Shown in pieces: positions 56,720 to 64,000 of a DNA stretch of 64,000 nucleotides. Under the pieces are notes generated by a model. It was not told the origin of the DNA and made no database searches. It worked only from the letters and a program-made list of their open reading frames with translations. Source of the DNA: Zhongshania aquimaris (GTDB lineage: Bacteria > Pseudomonadota > Gammaproteobacteria > Pseudomonadales > Spongiibacteraceae). The stretch lies in the NCBI RefSeq assembly GCF_019312595.1, contig NZ_JAHWDQ010000001.1, positions 868,001 to 932,000 on the forward strand. Direction: 5' to 3'. The position numbers were made by a program, and so were the translations under genes. How positions within the stretch are numbered: position 1 is the stretch's first letter; every line of letters begins with the position of its first letter.

Positions 56720-57697
56720 TTATGCGATTCTTTTTTCTAATTTTTGGTTTTGTCTTTTGGCAAATCGCTTGCGGTAAATCAGTTCAAAGGCGGCGGCATT
56801 ATTTAGCCAAGTCTTTTGATCAATGCCTAATCGCTTGAGAATAGGAGGGAGGTGCAGCGTAAACGCGCCGCGCTTATCTTTGCGGACTAGCCTGCCGGTG
56901 TGATCAACCAACTCCAGATAATCTTTGAGACGGAAGAAAATGCCGTGTTGTTCTTTGTCAGTGACAGTACCCTCAAAGGGCAATAGGGGTTTATGGGGAA
57001 CAGTAAAGTGATTGAGCTGGTGGGATTGAAGTAGACTGGCGATTGCCTCGGCCAAGTTTAATGACGGGCGAGTACGTTCTTTAATACTGGTGTGATCAGA
57101 CTCTTCTGGCGACGCTGCCATTCCAGCACGCACGGGATTGAGATCGACATAAGCCATGCAAGTGAGTAGTGCTTCTTCGCTTAACAGTGCTTGTGACCGA
57201 TAGCGGGCTTCCCAGAAATGGCCGGTGCAGCCATCTTCCTGATTTGCCATGCGGGCAATCGGTTCGTTAAGGCATTTCATGAACCAACCCAAATCCCCTA
57301 ATCGCTGGCGGTAGAGGGCGATAATGTCATTTAATACTGCCAGCTCTGCCGCTGGGAGCACGACACCTTTAAGATATTGCTGAATCAATAACGGCCCTTT
57401 GAATAGGCTAGTCCAACGCGCTATTACTTCCTGATCAGACCAGTCATTGACCGCATCGGGCGAGAGTTTAACAACCAAGTGCAGATGATTGGACATCACC
57501 GCGTAGGCGGCGATATCAATGGCAAATAGACTACTGAGCAAATGAATGCGCTGTTCAATAAAGAGCCGGCGGTGGGAATAGTCTTTGCCACTTGCATGAT
57601 CTATACCGCAAAGAAACGAGCGTCGGACGCAGCGAGAAGTCACGTGGTAGAAGGGCGTGTCGTTGACACAGACTAAGGATTTTCTGGGTAAGGTCAT
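56720..57697 (-). CDS. IS200/RAYT-like (Y1) transposase
   Basis: A 325-residue HUH-type transposase. The metal-binding HUH motif is in YAVMSNHLHLVVKL; the N-terminal segment TPFYHVTSRCVRRSFLCG and CTGHFWEARYRSQALLSEEA with DLNPVRAGMA are diagnostic of the TnpA_REP-related long family frequent in marine gammaproteobacteria. The catalytic tyrosine lies after the HUH in the TSLFKGPLLIQQYLK region or nearby; I cannot fix it. No terminal inverted repeats of a full IS were found. It lies at the right edge of the accessory island. Confidence 0.88.
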   Translation of the reverse strand: MTLPRKSLVCVNDTPFYHVTSRCVRRSFLCGIDHASGKDYSHRRLFIEQRIHLLSSLFAIDIAAYAVMSNHLHLVVKLSPDAVNDWSDQEVIARWTSLFKGPLLIQQYLKGVVLPAAELAVLNDIIALYRQRLGDLGWFMKCLNEPIARMANQEDGCTGHFWEARYRSQALLSEEALLTCMAYVDLNPVRAGMAASPEESDHTSIKERTRPSLNLAEAIASLLQSHQLNHFTVPHKPLLPFEGTVTDKEQHGIFFRLKDYLELVDHTGRLVRKDKRGAFTLHLPPILKRLGIDQKTWLNNAAAFELIYRKRFAKRQNQKLEKRIA

Positions 57698-57897
57698 CGT
57701 AATTCCTTTTACGAATGGGTGAATTGAAAATAAAGCAGTGTTATTGTTTTGTCAATTTTGGAGTGCCTGTCCTCAAGAGAGAGAGGAGAAAACAAGATAG
57801 CAGGCAGTTGCCTTTTAAATACCTGTCAAGAAAAATTCCCACCTCTGCCCTAGAACATTAAGCAAATGAAAATCCAAACCACAAAAGAGGAAACATT

Positions 57898-58296
57898 ATG
57901 AAAGGAAAATGCCTTTGCGAATCCGTCACCATCGAGTCAGACGATGTAGCTGAATTTGAAGCATGCCATTGCAGCATGTGTCGTCGCTGGGGAGGCGGCC
58001 CTCTTCTAGCTGTGCACTGTGGTTCGAATATCAGTATTACTGGCAAGGATTCAATCAAAGTTTATGAATCTTCCGAGTGGGCGGAACGATCTTTTTGTAG
58101 TCATTGCGGCACCCATTTGTACTACCATCTAAAGCCAACTGATGAGTACATCGTTCCCTTAGGATTGTTTAACGAGGAATCGAGCATCAGTTTTAAACGG
58201 CAGATATTTATTGATCAGAAACCGAGTTCTTACGAATTCTCAAACCAAACAGAGAATTTGACTGAACAGCAGGTCTTCGACAGTTTTGGCGTTTAG
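57898..58296 (+). CDS. GFA (glutathione-dependent formaldehyde-activating-like) family protein
   Basis: A 132-residue CENP-V/GFA protein: GKCLCESVTIESD, CHCSMCRRWGGGP and RSFCSHCGTHLYYHL provide the zinc-binding cysteines of the Mss4-like fold. These proteins are widespread zinc proteins of unclear function; the name comes from one S-(hydroxymethyl)glutathione synthase. A GAGGAAAC site lies before the ATG. Confidence 0.92.
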   Translation: MKGKCLCESVTIESDDVAEFEACHCSMCRRWGGGPLLAVHCGSNISITGKDSIKVYESSEWAERSFCSHCGTHLYYHLKPTDEYIVPLGLFNEESSISFKRQIFIDQKPSSYEFSNQTENLTEQQVFDSFGV

Positions 58297-58386
58297 AGTT
58301 TACATATCAAGGCACTGCTATCGCCGCAGTCGCCGCCACGATATCCTGCAGTGACTGCGGTAAGCTCGCATTAGGCAAGATTATAC

Positions 58387-58845
58387 ATGAAGTACACGAT
58401 ACGAAATTCGACGCACCTTACTGCGTCCAAAAACGATGTTTGGCAGTGGATTACGTCCATCGACGGAATATCGAAAGAGATGTCTCCGTATTTGCGAATG
58501 TCTTCACCTCGCGGGGTTGCGAGTTTAGCGACAATTGATTTTACGCCGGGTAAAAGACTGTTTAGGAGTTGGATTTGCTTCTTAAAGATCATACCGATTG
58601 ATTACTCAGATTTAACACTGGAAAGCCTTGATGAGGGCGCTGGCTTTGTAGAGCAATCAAAAATGGGATCTATGCGGTCGTGGCGGCATGTGCGCACCAT
58701 AAGCCCGGATAAAGAGGGATGCATATTAACGGACGAGGTGTCATTTGAGCCTAAGTTCGCCGGGCCGCTACTCAGTAAGGTAATAGCCGCCTTTTTTAAC
58801 CACAGGCATCGCCGCTTAAGTAAATATCTCGGTGCTGCCACATAG
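58387..58845 (+). CDS. SRPBCC (START-like) family protein
   Basis: A 152-residue protein with the polyketide cyclase/START pattern: NSTHLTASKNDVWQWITSID at the N-terminus (family V-W-x-x-I/L-T/S), a central DLTLESLDEGAGFVEQSKMG, and a C-terminal long helix VIAAFFNHRHRRLSKYLGA. The helix-grip fold would bind a hydrophobic ligand; function unknown. It is monocistronic. Confidence 0.82.
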   Translation: MKYTIRNSTHLTASKNDVWQWITSIDGISKEMSPYLRMSSPRGVASLATIDFTPGKRLFRSWICFLKIIPIDYSDLTLESLDEGAGFVEQSKMGSMRSWRHVRTISPDKEGCILTDEVSFEPKFAGPLLSKVIAAFFNHRHRRLSKYLGAAT

Positions 58846-58960
58846 TTTCACCTAGTCCGCAGCCCTTCCCACAAAATGTATATACGCCCTATTCAGCACT
58901 AGGCTGCTAGCTATGCATTCCACTAACAATAAAAAAACAAATAAAGAGCGGCTCTTGGCG

Positions 58961-58994
58961 CTGTCATCTTATCGTCTTAAAACTTCAATATAAG
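58961..58994 (+). promoter_or_regulatory. Probable Pho box and -10 of the phosphatase operon
   Basis: CTGTCAT-CTTA-TCGTCTT is one perfect and one imperfect PhoB half-site in the canonical direct-repeat arrangement; TATAAG follows after 10 bp, the spacing seen in E. coli Pho promoters, where the box replaces the -35. It lies 140 bp before an alkaline phosphatase gene. The weak second half-site keeps confidence moderate. Confidence 0.6.
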
Positions 58995-59133
58995 CGCAAT
59001 TAAACTGTAAGGCTAAGGCTCTAGTCTTTGTGCCGGTAAGTGGCTTTGTGCCACTGCTCATTTTTTCTGGGATCTCACCCACGCACAACATACCTATATA
59101 GGAAAAGTCATTTTCCAGACCAGGAGCCTTAAA

Positions 59134-60720
59134 ATGCGTATTAAAACCGCCATATTGTCAGGGGTTTTACCCCTTACAATAGCCACTCAGGTAGCTGCCG
59201 CTGTGTTGCCTTCTCATCAAACCAACAACACGTGGTATACCGATGCTGCGACAAGCACAGAAACTAAAGCCACTGCCACTACCCCGGCCAAAGCAAAGAA
59301 TGTGATCCTATTTGTAGGTGATGGCATGGGGGTTTCTACCCTGACTGCAGCACGTATTTTACAGGGCCAACAAAACGGCGATCTCGGTGAGGAAAACTTT
59401 TTAAGTTTTGAGGCCTTCCCCCACACCGCGTTGGTTAAAACCTACAATGTTGATGCACAGACTCCAGACTCTGCGGGTACCATGACAGCAATGATGTCTG
59501 GTGTTAAAACCGACGCGGGTGTATTGGGCGTTGCCGAGAATATCGAACGTGGCGACTGCAGCACCGTGAGCGGTAATGAATTAATCACCGCCATTGAGCT
59601 GGCGGAAATGAAAGGCATGTCGACAGGTATTATTTCTACTGCGCGTATTACCCATGCCACCCCCGCTGCCGCCTACGCTAAATCCGCTGATCGCAACTGG
59701 GAAGACGACGGAGATATGCCTGCGGCTGCCAAAACAGCAGGCTGCGAAGATATCGCGTCGCAATTAGTTAACTTTGAACCCAATTTGGAATCACGCATAG
59801 ACGGCGCAGATGTAGACGGTCTCGATGTAGTAATGGGCGGTGGTCGCCGCAGCTTTTTACCTAAAGATGCCGCCTTTAATAGCAATGACGCCGTGAGCGG
59901 TGTTGAGGGTGATCGCACCGACGGCCGCGATTTAACTGCCGAGTGGAAAACACGCTACCCAGCCGGTAGTTATGTGTTTGACCAGAGCAGCTTTGACGCG
60001 GTTGACACCAGCACCACTACTAAGTTGTTTGGCCTGTTCAACGAGTCACACATGCAGTACGAAGAAGACCGCGGCAATGACGTTGCCGGCGAGCCTTCAC
60101 TGACTGAAATGACCAGTAAGGCCATCGCCATTCTCAATAAGAATAGCAATGGCTATTTGTTAGTTGTTGAGTCAGGTCGTATTGACCACGGTCATCACGC
60201 TGGCAGTGCTTACAGCGCACTAAGCGACGCCATTGAATTATCAAACGCAGTACAAGCGGCAGCAGATGCAACCAGCCCCGACGACACCCTGATTATGGTT
60301 ACCGCTGACCACAGTCATGTATTCACTATTGCGGGCTACCCAAAACGTGGCAATCCGATTTTGGGCAAGGTAGTCAATATCGGTGAAACTGAGCCGACAA
60401 CCGCGGCAGATGGCATGCCATACACCACGGTGGGTTACACTAACGGGCTTGGCTTTCACGACCTTGGCGCGGTGACAGATGCCGACGCAGTATACTCAGA
60501 AAGTATTCAAGCAGGACGCGCTGACCTCGCCAGTGTAGACACCGAGTCACCGGGCTTTCATCAGGAAGCATTAGTACCACTGGGCTCTGAAACCCATGCC
60601 GGAGAAGATATTAGCCTGCACGCGCGCGGCCCCGGTTCACAATTTGTTCGCGGCGTTGTTGAGCAAAACATGGTTTTCCACCTGATTAACCAAGCGCTTG
60701 ATCTGCTGGACAGCGAATAA
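59134..60720 (+). CDS. phoA: Alkaline phosphatase (PhoA family)
   Basis: A 528-residue periplasmic phosphomonoesterase with a Sec signal (AILSGVLPLTIATQVAAA). Active-site features: NVILFVGDGMG (metal Asp), the nucleophile Ser113 in TPDSAGTMTA, ESGRIDHGHHAG and VTADHSHVF for zinc ligands, and GSETHAGEDI near the C-terminus. An ETKATATTPAKAKN linker precedes the fold. It hydrolyses phosphate monoesters to supply Pi under starvation. The second phosphatase gene starts about 11 bp downstream, so they form a duplicated operon. Confidence 0.94.
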   Translation: MRIKTAILSGVLPLTIATQVAAAVLPSHQTNNTWYTDAATSTETKATATTPAKAKNVILFVGDGMGVSTLTAARILQGQQNGDLGEENFLSFEAFPHTALVKTYNVDAQTPDSAGTMTAMMSGVKTDAGVLGVAENIERGDCSTVSGNELITAIELAEMKGMSTGIISTARITHATPAAAYAKSADRNWEDDGDMPAAAKTAGCEDIASQLVNFEPNLESRIDGADVDGLDVVMGGGRRSFLPKDAAFNSNDAVSGVEGDRTDGRDLTAEWKTRYPAGSYVFDQSSFDAVDTSTTTKLFGLFNESHMQYEEDRGNDVAGEPSLTEMTSKAIAILNKNSNGYLLVVESGRIDHGHHAGSAYSALSDAIELSNAVQAAADATSPDDTLIMVTADHSHVFTIAGYPKRGNPILGKVVNIGETEPTTAADGMPYTTVGYTNGLGFHDLGAVTDADAVYSESIQAGRADLASVDTESPGFHQEALVPLGSETHAGEDISLHARGPGSQFVRGVVEQNMVFHLINQALDLLDSE

Positions 60721-60731
60721 GGAGAATGGCA

Positions 60732-62561
60732 ATGAAACAGTTTAAATTAGCAATTTTAGCAAGCGCGATAGCAGGCTTAACCGCTTGTGGTGGCGATGAT
60801 GGCCGCAACGGCGCAAACGGTAGCAATGGTGCTGATGGCAGCAACGGCGTGAACAGTTTAATCACCCAAACACAGCTAGCAGCTGGCGACAGTAACTGCC
60901 CAGGTGGCGGTATTCAGTTTGACAGCGGTGCCGATAGCAATAGCAATGGCGTTTTAGAAACTAGCGAAATCACCGACACCAAGTTTGTGTGTGAACCCTT
61001 TACCGGGCCAGCGGAAACCGATCTTATCGGCAACACCCGCAACAATACTTGGTTCAGTGATGCAGAAGCTAAAATTGCGTCAGCTACCGCGCCAAATCTC
61101 ACCCGTGGCGCCGCTAAGAATGTCATTTTATTTGTCGGCGACGGCATGGGGATCTCAACGGTAACCGCTGCACGCATTTTAGCTGGGCAGCTCAACGGCG
61201 AACTAGGCGAAGACCACAACCTGAGCTTTGATCTATTTCCCTATAGCGGTTTGGCAAAAACCTATAACGTAGACGCCCAAACACCCGACTCCGCGGGCAC
61301 CATGACGGCGCTTATGAGTGGTGTTAAAACCGATGCTGGCGTGATTGGCGTAAACGAAAATATTGTGCGCGGTGATTGCAGCACGGTTGCTGGAAATGAG
61401 CTGGTAACCGCGCTTGAGCTGGCGGAAATTGCGGGGAAATCGACGGGTATATTGTCTACCGCCCGTATCACCCACGCCACCCCAGCAGCGACCTACGCTA
61501 AATCGGCAGACCGCGATTGGGAAGACGACGGCGATATGCCTGCCGCCGCTAAAGACGCTGGCTGCGAAGATATCGCCTCGCAGTTAATTAATTTCAAAGC
61601 TAACTTAGAGGCCCGCATTGGCGGCGTAACCGTCGATGGCGTTGACGTTGTGATGGGTGGCGGTCGCCGCAGTTTCTTGCCTAAAGACGCCGCGTTTAAC
61701 AGCCCAGATGCAGTGAGTAGCGTAGAGGGTGATCGCACCGACGGTCGCGATTTAACCGCTGAATGGCAAGCACTCAACCCCACTGGGAGTTATATTTTTG
61801 ATAAAGCTGGCTTCAATGCGCTGAACACCGAAACCACCACCAAGGTACTCGGCTTATTTAATGAATCGCATATGCAGTACGAGGCGGATCGTAAAAATGA
61901 CGTTGCCGGTGAGCCATCGCTGCGTGATATGACTGGCAAAGCAATCGAGATCTTGAACAAGAACAGCGAAGGCTTTTTCTTGATGGTAGAAGCGGGACGT
62001 ATAGATCACGCTCATCACGCAGGCAACGCCTACAATGCCCTAACTGATGCAGTAGAGCTATCTGAAGCGGTGGCTAAAGCGGTTGAACTAACGAATAGTG
62101 ATGAGACCTTAATTATCGTCACTGCCGACCACAGCCATGTATTTACTATTGCGGGTTACCCGAAGCGCGGCAATCCCATCTTGGGTACAGTCGTAGACAT
62201 CGGTTCCACATCACCTTCGCTTGCCGCAGACGGTATGCCCTATACCACCGTTGGTTACACTAACGGGCTAGGCTTTCGCGACCTCGGTGATGAAACAGAT
62301 GCCGACGAGGGCTACAACTCCGCAATCGATGCTGGTCGCCAGGACCTGTTGTTAGTCGACACGCAATCGCCAGGATTCCACCAAGAGGCCCTAGTGCCGC
62401 TCGGTTCTGAAACCCACGCCGGTGAAGATGTCGGCGTCTACGCGAAAGGCCCTGGCGCTGCGCTAGTTAGCGGCACCAACGAGCAAAACGTGATATTTCA
62501 TGTCATGAACTACGCTGCAGACCTTGCGAATAAAGCAAATAGCAAGCAAGTAGCACCATGA
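60732..62561 (+). CDS. Alkaline phosphatase lipoprotein with DUF7151-like N-terminal domain
   Basis: A 609-residue paralogue of the upstream enzyme (same NVILFVGDGMG, PDSAGTMTA, EAGRIDHAHHAG, TADHSHVF and GSETHAGED motifs). It adds a lipoprotein signal (AILASAIAGLTAC), a collagen-like Gly-Asn-Gly run (NGANGSNGADGSNG) and a small domain (LITQTQLAAGDSNCPGGG, then a DSGADSNSNGVLETSEIT calcium-loop-like stretch) seen on surface lipoproteins. GGAG at 60721-60724 favours the ATG at 60732 over that at 60726. It is probably anchored at the cell surface, complementing the soluble paralogue. Confidence 0.92.
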   Translation: MKQFKLAILASAIAGLTACGGDDGRNGANGSNGADGSNGVNSLITQTQLAAGDSNCPGGGIQFDSGADSNSNGVLETSEITDTKFVCEPFTGPAETDLIGNTRNNTWFSDAEAKIASATAPNLTRGAAKNVILFVGDGMGISTVTAARILAGQLNGELGEDHNLSFDLFPYSGLAKTYNVDAQTPDSAGTMTALMSGVKTDAGVIGVNENIVRGDCSTVAGNELVTALELAEIAGKSTGILSTARITHATPAATYAKSADRDWEDDGDMPAAAKDAGCEDIASQLINFKANLEARIGGVTVDGVDVVMGGGRRSFLPKDAAFNSPDAVSSVEGDRTDGRDLTAEWQALNPTGSYIFDKAGFNALNTETTTKVLGLFNESHMQYEADRKNDVAGEPSLRDMTGKAIEILNKNSEGFFLMVEAGRIDHAHHAGNAYNALTDAVELSEAVAKAVELTNSDETLIIVTADHSHVFTIAGYPKRGNPILGTVVDIGSTSPSLAADGMPYTTVGYTNGLGFRDLGDETDADEGYNSAIDAGRQDLLLVDTQSPGFHQEALVPLGSETHAGEDVGVYAKGPGAALVSGTNEQNVIFHVMNYAADLANKANSKQVAP

Positions 62562-62584
62562 TAACAATAATATAAAAGCCTGAC

Positions 62585-62613
62585 GGCGCCGGTGAAAACC
62601 GGCGCCTTTATTT
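62585..62613 (+). terminator. Rho-independent terminator of the phosphatase operon
   Basis: GGCGCCGGT, loop GAAA, ACCGGCGCC, then TTTATTT: a 9-bp GC-rich stem with a tetraloop and U tract, 23 bp after the second phosphatase stop. Confidence 0.92.
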
Positions 62614-62656
62614 ATAAATAAGTAGATGTAAACAGATTTATAAAGAGGAAGTAACA

Positions 62657-63427
62657 TTGAAGCGGCACCGCGTTTTCCCGAACATCTCAGGTCGATTAAT
62701 CTGCGCCTTAGCGAGTCTTTTTATATCGGCCTTATCCGCACCCGCAGTATTTGCAGCCGACTGCACAGCAAATACACCTATTAGTGCGCGCTACCAAATT
62801 AGCCATTATGAACATAGCGCCCAGCCTGAAACCGTCTCTCACATGGTATTGTGGCGTCGCGCCAATAGCGTGGCTGAGCAGTATCCAGAGCGAGGCATCA
62901 CCGAGTTATGGGAGCGCAACCACAGCAATAGCATAAAATTAAATCGCTATTTTGATGCGTATCAGCGTGGCATTGAATACTCACCGAACGAATTAAAAGT
63001 GGTAAAAACCGACGACGACTGGAGCATGAAAAACCAGCTAATCGCGAACTCATTGCTATCTAAAATGAGCTTGAGTAGAAAATCGGGCAAAGCCTGTGAG
63101 CGCGAAGAAATCTACACATTAGAGAATGACAACGAAACCATCACAGTGGTCTGGCTTCCCGCCTACAAAATTGTAAAATCCTATAAGCGCCGCGCCAAAG
63201 GTAAAATATCGCATTGGTCACTAACGGAAATGAGCAGCGACAGCAAAATCATCGACGCGTTTTTTAGTAAACACCTTGATTATCAAACCACCGACTACGC
63301 CGATATTGGCGATAGCGAGTCCGACCCATTTTTAAGAAAGATGATCAATCTGGGCTTTGTCGAACACGGCAGCTCAGGCATGTATGACGCGCAGGGCAAT
63401 GATATTGGTGGGGAACACCATCACTGA
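62657..63427 (+). CDS. Secreted protein of unknown function
   Basis: A 256-residue protein with a Sec signal (LICALASLFISALSAPAVFA). I do not recognise the family. It has HYEHSAQPETVSHMVLWRR and GITELWERNHSNSIKLNRYF, is rich in charged residues, and ends in a GEHHH tail that could bind metal. It starts at TTG with a well-placed GAGGAAG; no ATG precedes the signal. It follows the phosphatase terminator, so it has its own promoter, but its location suggests a phosphate- or metal-linked role. That is only a suggestion. Confidence 0.75.
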   Translation: MKRHRVFPNISGRLICALASLFISALSAPAVFAADCTANTPISARYQISHYEHSAQPETVSHMVLWRRANSVAEQYPERGITELWERNHSNSIKLNRYFDAYQRGIEYSPNELKVVKTDDDWSMKNQLIANSLLSKMSLSRKSGKACEREEIYTLENDNETITVVWLPAYKIVKSYKRRAKGKISHWSLTEMSSDSKIIDAFFSKHLDYQTTDYADIGDSESDPFLRKMINLGFVEHGSSGMYDAQGNDIGGEHHH

Positions 63428-63745
63428 ATTATTAAGCTGAATGAGCACACCACTAGTACTCTTTCAAATTTTAAATTTTAAATGGCATGTGACTCTGTAG
63501 CTTGGGTGGAGCGGTAGCGACAAGGCTGTATGGAACAAATTTGGGCAGCTCTGCTGGCCGTGAGGCCGAAGCGCGAATGCGCCGAGTCATGCCCAACATA
63601 GTGGTAGAGCACCCCACCCTGTTGGGCTTTATTTCTCAACCCAAGCTACGAACTTCATGTTCAGGCGTTTAGGGCAAGAGGTTTCAAAAATAGACCAATA
63701 AACGTCTTTCGTATTACGCTTCTGTGGTTTGCATCGACATAATGT
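63428..63745. other. Intergenic region with palindromic repeat
   Basis: About 318 bp between convergent genes. The left part carries two ATTTTAAATTTT-like AT runs; the centre is the 153-bp palindromic repeat listed separately. No gene was recognised. Confidence 0.6.
63497..63649. repeat. 153-bp REP/BIME-like palindromic element
   Basis: Outer inverted ends GTAGCTTGGGT and ACCCAAGCTAC enclose further nested inverted repeats, TTGGGCA with TGCCCAA, and CCCAACA with TGTTGGG. Short related hairpin units of the type GTAGGTTGGGT...ACCCAACCTAC are common intergenic repeats in gammaproteobacteria and are often mobilised by RAYT-like transposases. This copy is compound. A MITE is an alternative; no flanking duplication was confirmed. 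Confidence 0.7.
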
Positions 63746-64000
63746 CTAACACTTCTCTACCATAAACTGCATAAAACAACGCACTTTGGCTGAGTGACGC
63801 AGGTCGCTGTGGGTCAGTATCCACAGCCCTGTTGTCACTAATGGCGTATCTGACACAGGGACTAATTCGGGGTATTGCGCCGCAATTTGGGCCGACATTA
63901 AGCCGAGTGAGTCGCCCTGCCTAACCATGGCTAATAGCTGGCTATTGCTATTGGTGCGCAGCGTGATATGCGGCTCGGCAACGAGGGTGCGAAAATATTT
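63746..64000 (-). CDS. LysR-family regulator, C-terminal fragment
   Basis: The last 84 residues of a LysR-type regulator whose 5' part lies beyond the window. PHITLRTNSNSQLLAMVRQG, then LMSAQIAAQYPELVPV and LWILTHSDLRHSAKVRCFMQ are the end of the effector-binding domain (L-x-L-x-x-H-x-x-L/R near the C-terminus). Specificity is not determinable. It is convergent with the unknown secreted-protein gene. Confidence 0.88.
   Translation of the reverse strand, partial: KYFRTLVAEPHITLRTNSNSQLLAMVRQGDSLGLMSAQIAAQYPELVPVSDTPLVTTGLWILTHSDLRHSAKVRCFMQFMVEKC

Overview
The window looks like a chromosomal segment of an aerobic, probably marine, gammaproteobacterium. The evidence is mid-range base composition, MdtABC-type efflux, a TonB/Fur iron system, and many oxygenases of the kind seen in Zhongshania/Spongiibacter-like Cellvibrionales; the genus is inference. 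Most genes lie on the minus strand in tight operons. No rRNA, tRNA or CRISPR array was seen.

Bases 1-10.9 kb: the start of katG, a carboxymuconolactone-decarboxylase-like gene, then a seven-gene minus-strand operon. It is read from about 10.66 kb down to 0.85 kb and is headed by a guanidine-I (ykkC) riboswitch. It encodes a NitT/TauT-type ABC importer, two DUF1989 proteins (carboxyguanidine deiminase), a biotin-dependent guanidine/urea carboxylase and an allophanate hydrolase. Together these would import guanidine and convert it to ammonia and CO2. Homologues are usually annotated as urea amidolyase.

10.9-23.4 kb: a TonB-dependent receptor with its own terminator; a two-component system; a cluster of a triheme cytochrome c, an unrecognised secreted protein, a DUF1592-type cytochrome and a Tat-exported DUF1552 protein; an acetoacetate-decarboxylase-like protein; and a Rieske oxygenase. 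23.7-37.4 kb is a mixed catabolic and housekeeping stretch: NTF2-like proteins, a GGDEF remnant, GNAT, RlpA, an EamA transporter, SDR+TetR divergent from a cytochrome P450, an AraC regulator divergent from a 1028-residue beta-helix/diheme-cytochrome fusion, tpm divergent from a MerR regulator with a classic 19-bp-spacer MerR promoter, an esterase and a MAPEG protein.

37.5-46.6 kb is an mdtABC-type RND efflux operon with its outer-membrane channel. 46.8-52.5 kb is a Fur-box-headed operon: TonB, ExbB, ExbD, PepSY membrane protein, DUF2271, DUF4198 and a membrane-anchored flavoprotein reductase. A Baeyer-Villiger-type monooxygenase follows.

54.4-57.7 kb is an AT-rich accessory island. It holds a two-gene module (nucleotidyltransferase-fold protein plus DUF262 protein, overlapping by ATGA), then the 3' remnant of a group II intron and an IS200/RAYT-like transposase. 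The two-gene module is the best candidate for an undescribed, possibly defensive, system. 57.9-64 kb holds GFA and SRPBCC proteins, two tandem alkaline phosphatases behind a probable Pho box, a secreted protein of unknown function, a 153-bp palindromic repeat and the end of a LysR gene running off the window.
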